Positions 1 through 6,042 of a DNA stretch of 8,487 nucleotides are shown piece by piece. How positions within the stretch are numbered: the stretch's first letter is position 1; each line of letters opens with the position of its first letter. Under the pieces are notes generated by a model. That model was not told the DNA's origin, ran no database searches, and saw only the letters and a list, made by a program, of their open reading frames with translations. This stretch comes from an uncultured Paraburkholderia sp. (GTDB lineage: Bacteria > Pseudomonadota > Gammaproteobacteria > Burkholderiales > Burkholderiaceae): NCBI GenBank assembly GCA_937917025.1, contig CALFSF010000156.1, positions 1 through 8,487 on the forward strand, read 5' to 3'. The position numbers and the translations under genes were made by a program.

Positions 1-2066
1 GAGTCGTATTCCGGCAGTTCGTCGCGCACCGGCATATTGGTGTCGATGAGGCAGGTCCATTGCTGGCTGCCCGCGATTTCGGGCAGCTTCACGTCGACCA
101 CGTCATGGTGCGCGTTCATCGCGATCAGCAGCGTCGCGTCGGCGGCCGGGCGACGGATGCCGGTCGCCTGCGCGCGGCCGTCGATCAGCATGCAGAAGCA
201 GCGCATCGACGGATCGTCCCATTGCCCGGGCGAGAGTTCTTCGCCCGACGGGCTCATCCATTTGACGTCGGTGACGTCGAGCGCCTCGTTGTATTCGCCG
301 ACCAGGAAGCGACCGCGTCGCAACACGGGCAGTGCATGCCGCAGCGTGGTAAGCTTGCTGACGAAGTCGGTCAGCGCATGCCCGTCGGCATCGATGCCTT
401 CCCAGTCGAGCCAGCTTACCTCGTTATCCTGACAATACGCGTTGTTGTTGCCCTGTTGCGTGCGCCCGGATTCATCTCCCGCAAGCAGCATCGGCGTGCC
501 TTGCGAGAGCAGGAGCGTCGCGAGCAGGTTGCGCTTTTGCCGCTCGCGCAACGTGCGGATGTCCGCGTCGTCGGTGGGACCTTCGACACCGCAATTCCAT
601 GAGAGATTGTCGGAGTGACCGTCCTTGTTGTCTTCGCCGTTCGCCTCGTTGTGCCTGTCGTTGTATGAGACCAGATCGTTCAGCGTGTAGCCGTCGTGCG
701 CGGTGACGAAGTTCACGCTCGACCACGGACGCCGGCCACGCCGGTTGAACCTGTCGCCGGAGGCGGTCATGCGTGCCGCGAGGTCGGACGCGATCCCTTC
801 GTCGCCTTTCCAGAACGCGCGTGTCGTGTCGCGAAAGCGGTCGTTCCACTCGGCCCAGCCGGGCGGAAAACCACCCACCTGATAGCCGCCCGGGCCGCAG
901 TCCCAAGGCTCGGCGATCAGCTTCACGCTCGACAGGATCGGGTCCTGCCGGCAACTGTCGAGAAAACCGCCGCCTTCGTCGAAGCCGTGATCCTCGCGGC
1001 CGAGAATCGTCGCCAGATCGAAGCGGAAACCGTCGACGTTCATCTCCGTCACCCAGTAACGCAGGCTGTCGGTGACCATCTGCAGCACGCGCGGATGCGC
1101 GAGGTTCAACGTGTTGCCGGTGCCGGTATCGTTGATGTAGTAGCGCGGCTCGTCAGGCATCAGCCGGTAGTACGACGCGTTGTCGATGCCGCGAAACGAC
1201 AGCGTCGCGCCGCGCTCGTTGCCTTCGGCGGTGTGGTTGTACACGACGTCGAGAATCACTTCGAGGCCGGCCTCGTGCAGACGGTCGACCATCTCCTTGA
1301 ACTCGGCGATCTGCCCACCGCCGCGCGAAAAAAAGCGCGGGTCCGCCGCGAAGAACCCAATCGTGTTGTAGCCCCAGTAGTTCGTGAGCCCTTTGTCGAG
1401 CAGATAGCTGTCGTTGACGAACGACTGGATCGGCATCAGTTCCACCGAAGTGACGCCGAGCCGCCTGATATGGTCGACGACTTCCTTCTGCGTCAATCCG
1501 GCGAACGTGCCGCGCAGCGCCTCCGGCACGGCGGGATGTCGCTTCGTGTAGCCGCGCACGTGGGTCTCGTAGAAGATCGTGCGTTCCCACGGCACGCGTA
1601 CGCGCTTCGCGTGCGTCCATGTAAACGACTGGTCGACGACCTGGCATTTCGGCATGAAGGGCGCGCTGTCGCGCTCGTCGAACGTGAGGTCTTCGCCTTC
1701 GGCATTGAGCGTGTAGCCGAACACCGCCGGATCCCATTTGAGTGTGCCGACATGCGCCTTCGCATAAGGGTCCAGCAGCAGCTTGTTCGCGTTGAAGCGA
1801 TGGCCCGCTTCAGGTTCATACGGCCCGTGTACCCGGTAGCCATACACGACGCCGGGTCCGAGGTCGTGCAGGTAGACGTGCCAGACTTCGTCGGTGTATT
1901 CGGGCAGTTCGATGCGCTGCAGTTCCTTCTCGCCGCGCTCGTCGAAGAGACAAAGCTCGACCTTCGTCGCGTTGGCGGAGAACAGCGCGAAGTTAACCCC
2001 GTGTCCGTCCCACGTGGCGCCGAGCGGGAACGGCGAGCCCTCGGCGATGCGGATATCGTTGGCCAT
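1..2066 (-). CDS. glgX: Glycogen debranching enzyme GlgX (3' end cut by window edge)
   Basis: Isoamylase-type enzyme (GH13 family) that hydrolyses alpha-1,6 branches of phosphorylase-trimmed glycogen in the cytoplasm. The frame is open from the ATG at 2066 to the left edge: 688 full codons, no stop. An N-terminal CBM48-like beta domain spans about residues 10-100 (GVNFALFSANATKVELCLFD). The GH13 barrel follows, with all four conserved regions: DVVYNHT (273-279), GFRFD with nucleophile D350, AEPWD with general acid E386, and TAHDG with D458. The C-terminal beta domain starts near 590. E. coli GlgX is about 657 residues, so the missing 3' part should be short. The ATG was chosen because MANDIRIAEGSPFPLGATWD matches the usual family start; the ribosome site before it is weak (GGAC only). 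No other glg or tre gene lies on its upstream side in this window; partners may lie beyond the left edge. Identity is certain from motifs; exact start is likely. Confidence 0.97.
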   Translation of the reverse strand, partial: MANDIRIAEGSPFPLGATWDGHGVNFALFSANATKVELCLFDERGEKELQRIELPEYTDEVWHVYLHDLGPGVVYGYRVHGPYEPEAGHRFNANKLLLDPYAKAHVGTLKWDPAVFGYTLNAEGEDLTFDERDSAPFMPKCQVVDQSFTWTHAKRVRVPWERTIFYETHVRGYTKRHPAVPEALRGTFAGLTQKEVVDHIRRLGVTSVELMPIQSFVNDSYLLDKGLTNYWGYNTIGFFAADPRFFSRGGGQIAEFKEMVDRLHEAGLEVILDVVYNHTAEGNERGATLSFRGIDNASYYRLMPDEPRYYINDTGTGNTLNLAHPRVLQMVTDSLRYWVTEMNVDGFRFDLATILGREDHGFDEGGGFLDSCRQDPILSSVKLIAEPWDCGPGGYQVGGFPPGWAEWNDRFRDTTRAFWKGDEGIASDLAARMTASGDRFNRRGRRPWSSVNFVTAHDGYTLNDLVSYNDRHNEANGEDNKDGHSDNLSWNCGVEGPTDDADIRTLRERQKRNLLATLLLSQGTPMLLAGDESGRTQQGNNNAYCQDNEVSWLDWEGIDADGHALTDFVSKLTTLRHALPVLRRGRFLVGEYNEALDVTDVKWMSPSGEELSPGQWDDPSMRCFCMLIDGRAQATGIRRPAADATLLIAMNAHHDVVDVKLPEIAGSQQWTCLIDTNMPVRDELPEYD

Positions 2067-2113
2067 GAAAAAGTCCGATTGGATGAAGGGCCTGCTTTGG
2101 CCGGTGGGAGGAC

Positions 2114-2129
2114 TCTGCCGTGAGGCAGA
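2114..2129. repeat. Small inverted repeat upstream of glgX
   Basis: TCTGCC-GTGA-GGCAGA forms a perfect 6-bp stem with a four-base loop, about 48 bases upstream of the glgX start codon. It would fall in the leader of a glgX transcript starting further upstream. It could be an operator or a leader hairpin, but the short arms mean it may be chance. Confidence 0.3.
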
Positions 2130-2249
2130 TCGAACGTTTCAGGGCGCAGGGGCCCGTGACCACGGTGCGCCCGCACGTTGCGTCGAGGGCACGCGCCGCA
2201 TGCGGGACCGCGGAATTTGCCCCTGAACTACCCGTCGCGTGTAGATTTT

Positions 2250-2420
2250 TCAGCCGACGGGCGTTTCGCCTTCGCCGGATTTCTTGCCCGGACGGTCGTT
2301 CGGCGCCTGCTTGCGCCCTTCATCCTGGCGCTCGGGCATCCCGCTCTTCTCGTTGTCGCTGTGCCTCGCGGGTTCCGGATGCTCGAGATCCGGAGGCGTC
2401 GTGTGAGTTGGGGTGGTCAT
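2250..2420 (-). CDS. Small disordered hydrophilic protein, 56 aa, unknown function
   Basis: Unrecognised small protein. The ATG at 2420 (MTTPTHTTPPDLEHPEPARH) has GGAG six bases upstream, which decides this start over an ATG four codons earlier (2432) that the same GGAG overlaps. The product is very rich in Pro, Glu, Asp, Lys, Arg and Gly, has almost no large hydrophobic residues after the first third, and has neither signal peptide nor membrane segment, so it should be intrinsically disordered. Roughly four in five codons end in G or C, in line with real genes nearby, and the reading frame has a clean TGA stop. It lies 183 bases upstream of glgX on the same strand and 121 bases downstream of the phosphoesterase stop. 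Small Pro/Glu/Lys-rich proteins of this kind are often annotated as hypothetical in Burkholderiaceae (recollection, not a search). Function unknown. Confidence 0.6.
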   Translation of the reverse strand: MTTPTHTTPPDLEHPEPARHSDNEKSGMPERQDEGRKQAPNDRPGKKSGEGETPVG

Positions 2421-2483
2421 TGCGGGCTCCATGGATAATCACCGCGATGACTCATGCAAAGATCGGGCCTGGCGTCATGCGCC

Positions 2484-2526
2484 GCGCCTGCAATGGGGGG
2501 CCGCATGAAATGCAGGCGCCCATTGC
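2484..2526. repeat. Two overlapping, mutually exclusive inverted repeats
   Basis: Between the phosphoesterase stop and the small downstream gene. Arm pair 1 is GCGCCTGCA (2484-2492) with TGCAGGCGC (2511-2519), a perfect 9 bp. Arm pair 2 is GCAATGGG (2490-2497) with CCCATTGC (2519-2526), a perfect 8 bp. They share bases 2490-2492 and 2519, so both cannot form at once. Neither is followed by a T-run on the minus strand, so a standard intrinsic terminator is unlikely. Possible roles are RNA 3'-end protection of the phosphoesterase message or a switch in front of the 56-residue gene. Confidence 0.5.
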
Positions 2527-2541
2527 GACCGGCCTGGGATG

Positions 2542-3708
2542 TCAGATGCCTTCAGCGGGCACGAGCCGCACGCGTGTGATTTCCGAAGGCGCGCCGAGGC
2601 GCTTTGGCGGGCCCCAGTAGCCGGTGCCGCGGCTCGTATAGACCCACAGGCCGTTCATGCGCGCGAGGCCCGCTGTGAACGGCTGCTGAAGCCGCACGAA
2701 GAAATTCCACGGGAAGAACTGGCCACCGTGCGTATGTCCCGAGAGCTGCAGCGTGAAGCCGGCGTCGGCGGCGGCTTCCGCGCTGCGCGGCTGGTGTGCG
2801 AGCAGCACGCGAATCAGCACGTCGCCAGGCGCGCCTGTCAGTGCCGCCGCCGGATCGCTGCGATGCGCGGGATCGAACTGTCCGGCGGAATAGTCGGTCA
2901 CGCCCGCGATGATGGCCTGCGCGCCCTTGTGCTCGACCACGACGTGTTCGTTCATCAGCACGGTCAGGCCAAGCCGGCGAAATTCGTCGATCCACGCATG
3001 CGCGCCGGAGTAGTACTCGTGGTTGCCCGTCACGAGATACACGCCATGCAACGCGGAAAGCCTCGACAGCGGACGCGTATGCGCCGCCAGCTGCTCGACG
3101 CTGCCGTCGACGACATCGCCCGTCACCGCGATCAGATCGGGCTTCAGCTTGTTGACCGCATCGACGATTGCATCGACGTAGCTGCGCTTGATGGTCGGGC
3201 CGACGTGAATGTCGCTGATCTGGACGATCGTGAAGCCGTCGAGCGCGGCGGGCAGGTTGTCGATGGGCACATCGATCGTGACCACGCGCGCGCGGCGACG
3301 CGCGTTGAAAAGACCGATCGCGGTGGAGAGCAGCGCAAGCAGCGGAACGGCGCCAGCTGTATGGGTTCGCCAGGCCGCGAGCGCGAGCGTATGTGGCCAG
3401 ATCGCGTCGATCGTCAGCAGTGACGCGAGCAGCAGATCGCGCGCGAACGTGAGCACCAGCAGCGACGAGAAGAAGCCCATGCCCATCAGCCCGATCCACG
3501 CAAGACGATCGGCGAGCGGCTGGCGCTTGATCGTGCGCGCGAGCATGCCGAGCGGAATCACGAACACGGAAACGACCAGCCACAGCACAGCGAGTACCCG
3601 CCATGTCGGGCCGACCGGCAGATCCGGAATCAGGCGAAATCCGACGTAAATGTGCAGCAGGATACCGATGAAGATGAAGCGGGCCAGAAACGAAAATGAT
3701 CGGCGCAT
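2542..3708 (-). CDS. Membrane-anchored calcineurin-like metallophosphoesterase (YkuE/YaeI type)
   Basis: 388-residue protein with an N-terminal membrane part and a C-terminal metal-dependent phosphoesterase domain. Hydrophobic stretches at about 5-22, 37-57, 70-90 and 118-134 predict four helices. The catalytic domain (about 141-388) carries the full calcineurin-like signature: SDIHVG (D166, H168), GDVVDG (D198), GNHEYY (N229, H230), AHQP (H305) and GHTHGG (H325, H327). These bind a two-metal centre and activate water. The frame is open further upstream, but the ATG at 3708 (MRRSFSFLARFIFIG) was chosen because the hydrophobic anchor follows at once and the residues before it look non-coding; there is no clear ribosome site, so the start is moderately uncertain. 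Relatives include B. subtilis YkuE, E. coli YaeI and chlamydial LpxG; activity on phospholipids or UDP-diacylglucosamine is known for some, but the substrate here cannot be read from sequence. It is transcribed away from the His-rich membrane protein gene. Confidence 0.9.
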   Translation of the reverse strand: MRRSFSFLARFIFIGILLHIYVGFRLIPDLPVGPTWRVLAVLWLVVSVFVIPLGMLARTIKRQPLADRLAWIGLMGMGFFSSLLVLTFARDLLLASLLTIDAIWPHTLALAAWRTHTAGAVPLLALLSTAIGLFNARRRARVVTIDVPIDNLPAALDGFTIVQISDIHVGPTIKRSYVDAIVDAVNKLKPDLIAVTGDVVDGSVEQLAAHTRPLSRLSALHGVYLVTGNHEYYSGAHAWIDEFRRLGLTVLMNEHVVVEHKGAQAIIAGVTDYSAGQFDPAHRSDPAAALTGAPGDVLIRVLLAHQPRSAEAAADAGFTLQLSGHTHGGQFFPWNFFVRLQQPFTAGLARMNGLWVYTSRGTGYWGPPKRLGAPSEITRVRLVPAEGI

Positions 3709-3906
3709 AGAGGAGGTCAGGGACGCGGAAGGAAACACCGGCGCTGGATGACACGCCGCGGTACCTGGAGATGAATCGACGTGCAGGCAGATCATTCTAC
3801 CGAGACTTCGATACAGGCGCCCGCGACCGCCGGAACCGGCCCGGGCGATCGTTCTGCCGACGCCTCGGGCGCCGGTCGGGGACATCGATGCCCGTCAGAT
3901 TTAATG

Positions 3907-3923
3907 CATCGCAGCATGCGATG
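3907..3923. repeat. Perfect 7-bp inverted repeat
   Basis: CATCGCA-GCA-TGCGATG is a perfect 7-bp dyad with a three-base centre, 38 bases upstream of the -35-like element of the plus-strand promoter. It may be a regulator binding site or a hairpin. There is no T-run after it on either strand, so it is not a terminator. Confidence 0.4.
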
Positions 3924-3960
3924 GGCCGCCGAATGTTCGTGCTTATGAACTAAACAGGTT

Positions 3961-3989
3961 TTGAATTGCGTGGGGAGATCGACTATTCT
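3961..3989 (+). promoter_or_regulatory. Sigma70-like promoter for the His-rich membrane protein gene
   Basis: TTGAAT (3961-3966, four of six match to TTGACA), an exact 17-base spacer, and TATTCT (3984-3989, four of six match to TATAAT). It sits in a locally AT-richer patch. A start near 3996 would give a leader of roughly 130 bases before the ATG at 4129. Inferred from sequence only. Confidence 0.45.
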
Positions 3990-4128
3990 CGAATTGAACC
4001 GTGTGACGGCAGAGCGTGTTGCCGGTCTCGCGGAGCGGGATTTTTTTCCGGCGCCGCGACGGTCTTTACCGATGACGTTCATGGTTCGATCTATCGCCAG
4101 GTTCAGCGGGCGATGCGGGAGACGAATG

Positions 4129-4473
4129 ATGAAAACGACACGGACGGTTGGGCATGACGGCCACACGGACGGTCATGCGGCGCACCACGCGCATCATGTG
4201 GGTCGCGAAGGCAAGCGTGTGATGCTGCCGCTGGTGGTGCTCTCGGTGATGGCGCTCGCGCTGTATCTGGGCGTGCGGCAGATCGAATTCTCCGAACTGG
4301 GCCGAAGCGCGCTCTTCGACGTCGTGATGGTCTGCGTGGCGCTGGGGATCTCGGGATTTTTCGGCGTGGTGGGTGCGTGGCTGCGTTCGAACGGCGACGA
4401 GGCGGAAGAGGGGTTTTGCTTTGTCGGCGCCGTGATCGGCGTAGTGGTTTTTTACGTGGCGCTTCTTACCTGA
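4129..4473 (+). CDS. Small His-rich integral membrane protein, 114 aa, unknown function
   Basis: Unrecognised membrane protein. GGGAG (4117-4121) lies seven bases before the ATG at 4129; an ATG immediately upstream (4126) is equally in frame but only four bases from it. The frame is open back to TTG/ATG codons near 3961, but that extension is Arg-rich and follows the presumed promoter, so it is not used. The N-terminus carries eight His within some 17 residues (HDGHTDGHAAHHAHH, about 9-23), followed by a basic stretch. Three hydrophobic segments follow, at about 32-50, 62-84 and 95-114, and the protein ends within the last one. Short acidic loops (GDEAEE, near 88-93) separate helices two and three. 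Its stop codon sits inside a 10-base tandem duplication. The His cluster suggests metal binding, but no transporter or chaperone family signature is visible. It converges with the flavin reductase gene. Confidence 0.8.
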   Translation: MKTTRTVGHDGHTDGHAAHHAHHVGREGKRVMLPLVVLSVMALALYLGVRQIEFSELGRSALFDVVMVCVALGISGFFGVVGAWLRSNGDEAEEGFCFVGAVIGVVVFYVALLT

Positions 4474-4486
4474 ATGTACCTGAATG
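4467..4486. repeat. Tandem 10-base duplication across the stop codon
   Basis: TACCTGAATG occurs twice back to back (4467-4476 and 4477-4486). The TGA stop of the His-rich membrane protein gene is in the first copy. It is flanked by an 8-base direct repeat GGCGCTTC at 4458-4465 and 4489-4496. It looks like a small replication-slippage duplication. Confidence 0.7.
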
Positions 4487-4541
4487 CCGGCGCTTCAAAC
4501 CACCTCGGGATGATCACGCCAGCATTCGCGCACACACAGGC

Positions 4542-5126
4542 TCAAACGATTTTCGCGGCTTCGTCGAACGTGAAGCGCGGGTTGCGCGCGTACAGTTTCG
4601 TCACGTCGCCATAACCGAGATTGATCAGGAAATTCGACTTCACGGTCGTGCCGGCGAAGAACGCCGCATCCACCGTTTTCTGGTCGAAGCCGGACATCGG
4701 CCCGGCGTCGAGACCGAGCGCCCGCGCGGCCAGGATCAGATAGCCGCCTTGCAGCGTCGCGTTGCGAAACGCGGTATCGGCGATGAGCGTTTCGTTGCCG
4801 ACGAACCAGCTGCGCGCATCGACCTGCGGATAGAGCTTCGGCAGATGCTCGTAGAACGCGGTATCCATCGCCGCGATCACGGTGACCGGCGCGGCCATCG
4901 TCTTCTCCAGATTGCCAGGCGCGAGCGCCGGCCGCAGCTTTTCCTTGCCCTCGGGCGTCTTCACGAACACAAAGCGGCCAGGGCTCGAATTCGCGGACGT
5001 CGGCCCGAGCAGCGTGAGTTCGATGAGTTGTCGTAGCAGCGTGTCGTCGACGGGTTTCGGCAGCCAGCCATTGTGCGTTCGGGCGGTGCGAAACAGCTGG
5101 TCGAGTGTTTCGTTCGAGAGCGTCAT
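4542..5126 (-). CDS. rutE: RutE-type flavin reductase (malonic semialdehyde reductase / nitroreductase superfamily)
   Basis: 194-residue protein of the HadB/RutE branch of the FMN-dependent nitroreductases, matching E. coli RutE closely over its whole length from memory. Recognisable blocks are ARTHNGW (15-21), GPTSANSSPGRFVFV (41-55), KLRPAL, GNLEKT, DARSWF (103-108), the AFRNATLQGGYLILAARALGLD stretch (119-140), GPMSGFD (142-148), and KSNFLINLGYGD near 163-174. Basic and Ser/Asn residues in the GPTSAN block are expected to contact FMN phosphate. RutE reduces malonic semialdehyde to 3-hydroxypropionate at the end of Rut pyrimidine breakdown. No other rut gene is in this window, so a stand-alone aldehyde or nitro/quinone reductase role is equally possible. 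The ATG at 5126 has GGGG six bases before it. Divergent from alkB with a 132-base gap; converges with the His-rich protein gene (68-base gap, no clear terminator). Confidence 0.9.
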   Translation of the reverse strand: MTLSNETLDQLFRTARTHNGWLPKPVDDTLLRQLIELTLLGPTSANSSPGRFVFVKTPEGKEKLRPALAPGNLEKTMAAPVTVIAAMDTAFYEHLPKLYPQVDARSWFVGNETLIADTAFRNATLQGGYLILAARALGLDAGPMSGFDQKTVDAAFFAGTTVKSNFLINLGYGDVTKLYARNPRFTFDEAAKIV

Positions 5127-5198
5127 GAAAACCCCGCAAAGTGAGAAGAAGAAATGAAAGCGCAAAATGGCGGACGACGCCCGCCCGCTTCTGCCTTC

Positions 5199-5204
5199 AT
5201 CATA
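5199..5204 (-). promoter_or_regulatory. Possible -10 element for the rutE-like gene
   Basis: On the minus strand this reads TATGAT, five of six match to the sigma70 -10 consensus, about 73 bases upstream of the ATG at 5126. The hexamer 16 bases further upstream (TTCGTT) is a poor -35. If this promoter is real, its -35 region overlaps the first palindrome (5223-5230), which would fit control by a bound regulator. Weak evidence. Confidence 0.3.
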
Positions 5205-5222
5205 ACGAGGGTTGCCCTTTAA

Positions 5223-5258
5223 CGAATTCGAGGTGATGCGCTCACCTGAAGTGCACTT
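5223..5258. promoter_or_regulatory. Three back-to-back palindromes between rutE-like gene and alkB
   Basis: In 36 bases there are three perfect dyads: CGAATTCG (5223-5230); AGGTGA-TGCGC-TCACCT (5231-5247, 6-bp arms, 5-base centre); and AAGTGCACTT (5249-5258), which ends directly against the alkB ATG. Only one base lies between the second and third. The position covers the alkB ribosome-binding region and the presumed -35 of the divergent gene, so these could be operator sites for both, or a leader hairpin masking alkB translation. No named regulator is assigned. Confidence 0.5.
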
Positions 5259-5849
5259 ATGTCCGGCCTTTTCAACGATCTTCCCACCCCCGACGCCGAC
5301 TGGTATCCCGACTGGCTTTCGCCTGAAATCGCCGCCGCGACGCTCGCACGGATCGTCGACGAAGTCGCCTGGAAGCAGGACACGATGATGACGCCCGCCG
5401 GCCGCGTGCCGCTGCCCCGGCTGACCGCGTGGCAGGGCGAGCCGGACGCGGTCTACGTGTACTCGGGAATCCGCAACGTGCCGGATCCGTGGACGCCGGC
5501 CGTCGCCGAACTGAAGGCCGCCGCCGAGGCAACCTGTGGCGCGCGCTTTAACAGCGTGCTGCTTAACCGCTACCGCGGCGGCAACGACAGCATGGGCTGG
5601 CACGCCGATCGCGAGCCCGAACTCGGCGCGCAGCCGGTGATCGCGTCGGTGAGTCTGGGTGTCGCGCGCACGTTCGATCTGAAGCACAACCGGACGGGCG
5701 TCGTGCAGTCGTATGCGCTCAAGGGCGGAAGCCTGCTCGTGATGCGCGGCGACACGCAGGCGCAATGGCGCCATCGCGTGCCGAAAGAGCCGCGCGTGCA
5801 GGGCGAGCGCATCAATCTGACGTTTCGTCTCGTGACGCCGCGCGAATAG
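5259..5849 (+). CDS. alkB: AlkB-type 2-oxoglutarate/Fe(II)-dependent dioxygenase
   Basis: 196-residue cytoplasmic dioxygenase of the AlkB family, which uses Fe(II), O2 and 2-oxoglutarate to oxidise methyl groups off alkylated bases (1-methyladenine, 3-methylcytosine), restoring the base. Sequence shows PRLTAWQG (53-60, substrate-lid region), NSVLLNRYRGGNDSMGWH (98-115) leading into the iron site H115-x-D117, the third iron ligand H172 in QWRHRVPK, and the 2-oxoglutarate-binding R184-x-N186-x-x-x-R190 in RINLTFR. All key residues are present, so it should be active. Length and the short N-terminus match the bacterial ALKBH2/3-like subgroup rather than the longer E. coli AlkB, so the substrate preference may differ. 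No ada gene is adjacent; control may instead come from the palindromes directly upstream. The ATG at 5259 has only a weak ribosome site (GAAG, eight to eleven bases before), overlapped by those palindromes. The stop is TAG at 5847. Confidence 0.95.
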   Translation: MSGLFNDLPTPDADWYPDWLSPEIAAATLARIVDEVAWKQDTMMTPAGRVPLPRLTAWQGEPDAVYVYSGIRNVPDPWTPAVAELKAAAEATCGARFNSVLLNRYRGGNDSMGWHADREPELGAQPVIASVSLGVARTFDLKHNRTGVVQSYALKGGSLLVMRGDTQAQWRHRVPKEPRVQGERINLTFRLVTPRE

Positions 5850-5902
5850 CGGCCAGCCTGCGCCACCGCGATCCCGCTTCCGGCACTGCGAAGCGCGTGT
5901 CG

Positions 5903-5918
5903 ATACCAGAATTGGTAT
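5903..5918. promoter_or_regulatory. Operator-like dyad 1 upstream of ytfQ
   Basis: ATACCA-GAAT-TGGTAT is a perfect 6-bp dyad with a four-base centre, 125 bases before the ytfQ start. It overlaps a possible -35 (TTGGTA, 5912-5917), which is followed 16 bases later by AATGAT (5934-5939), four of six matches each. The half-site TTGGTAT resembles half-sites of some GntR-family sugar-acid regulators, but the arms point the other way, so no regulator is named. Confidence 0.45.
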
Positions 5919-5942
5919 GGGTTGCGCAAATCAAATGATTGG
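5918..5942. promoter_or_regulatory. Overlapping operator-like dyads 2 and 3 upstream of ytfQ
   Basis: TGGGTTGC|GCAAATCA (5918-5933) is a 16-bp dyad with a perfect TTGCGCAA core (5922-5929) and a central CG; six of eight positions match across the axis. A central CG is typical of LacI-family operators. It overlaps CAAATCA-AA-TGATTGG (5927-5942), a dyad with one mismatch in seven. Together with dyad 1 they cover 40 bases where the ytfQ promoter should lie. Control of a sugar importer by a LacI- or GntR-type repressor would be expected, but this is inference. Confidence 0.45.
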
Positions 5943-6042
5943 ACGATGGGAAATGGAGCCACTACGCTTTGTTTCGTCCCGTCCGGCGCGGCCAGCCAGC
6001 AGGCGGGGCAACCTACACAGAACAAAGATCAGGAGACGAGTC

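Larger units (their letters stand above)
3709..4128. other. Divergent intergenic region, no convincing gene
   Basis: About 420 bases between the phosphoesterase start (minus) and the His-rich membrane protein start (plus). Open frames here are Arg/Pro/Ser-rich and have no ribosome site, so I treat them as non-coding. The region contains a 7-bp hairpin (3907-3923), a sigma70-like promoter for the plus-strand gene (3961-3989) and, on the minus strand, a lone TAGAAT -10-like hexamer (plus positions 3794-3799) without a good -35, which could serve the phosphoesterase. Confidence 0.6.

Noticed and set aside
696..2123. Long open frame on the plus strand (475 codons) over glgX
   Set aside because: It lies antisense to an unmistakable GlgX; the translation is Arg/Val/Ala-rich without a domain, an effect of GC-rich third positions.
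2484..2526. Intrinsic terminator of the phosphoesterase gene
   Set aside because: The stems are good, but no T-run follows on the minus strand; kept only as inverted repeats.
2539..3423. Open frame of 294 codons on the plus strand
   Set aside because: Antisense to the metallophosphoesterase motifs; no ribosome site and low-complexity Arg/His/Ala content.
3709..3885. N-terminal extension of the phosphoesterase to an ATG at 3885
   Set aside because: The added 59 residues are Gly/Arg/Ser-rich, and the membrane anchor expected at the start begins only at 3708.
3961..4128. Upstream start for the His-rich membrane protein
   Set aside because: The added residues overlap a likely promoter and are Arg-rich without family character; GGGAG at 4117-4121 points to 4126/4129.
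5127..5774. Reading frame of the RutE-like protein continuing upstream to 5774
   Set aside because: The extension is antisense to alkB and RutE proteins begin at MTLSNETLD; length 194 fits the family.
5917..6042. ytfQ starting at 5917
   Set aside because: It would put 42 residues before a standard signal peptide, and AGGAG is correctly placed only for 6043.
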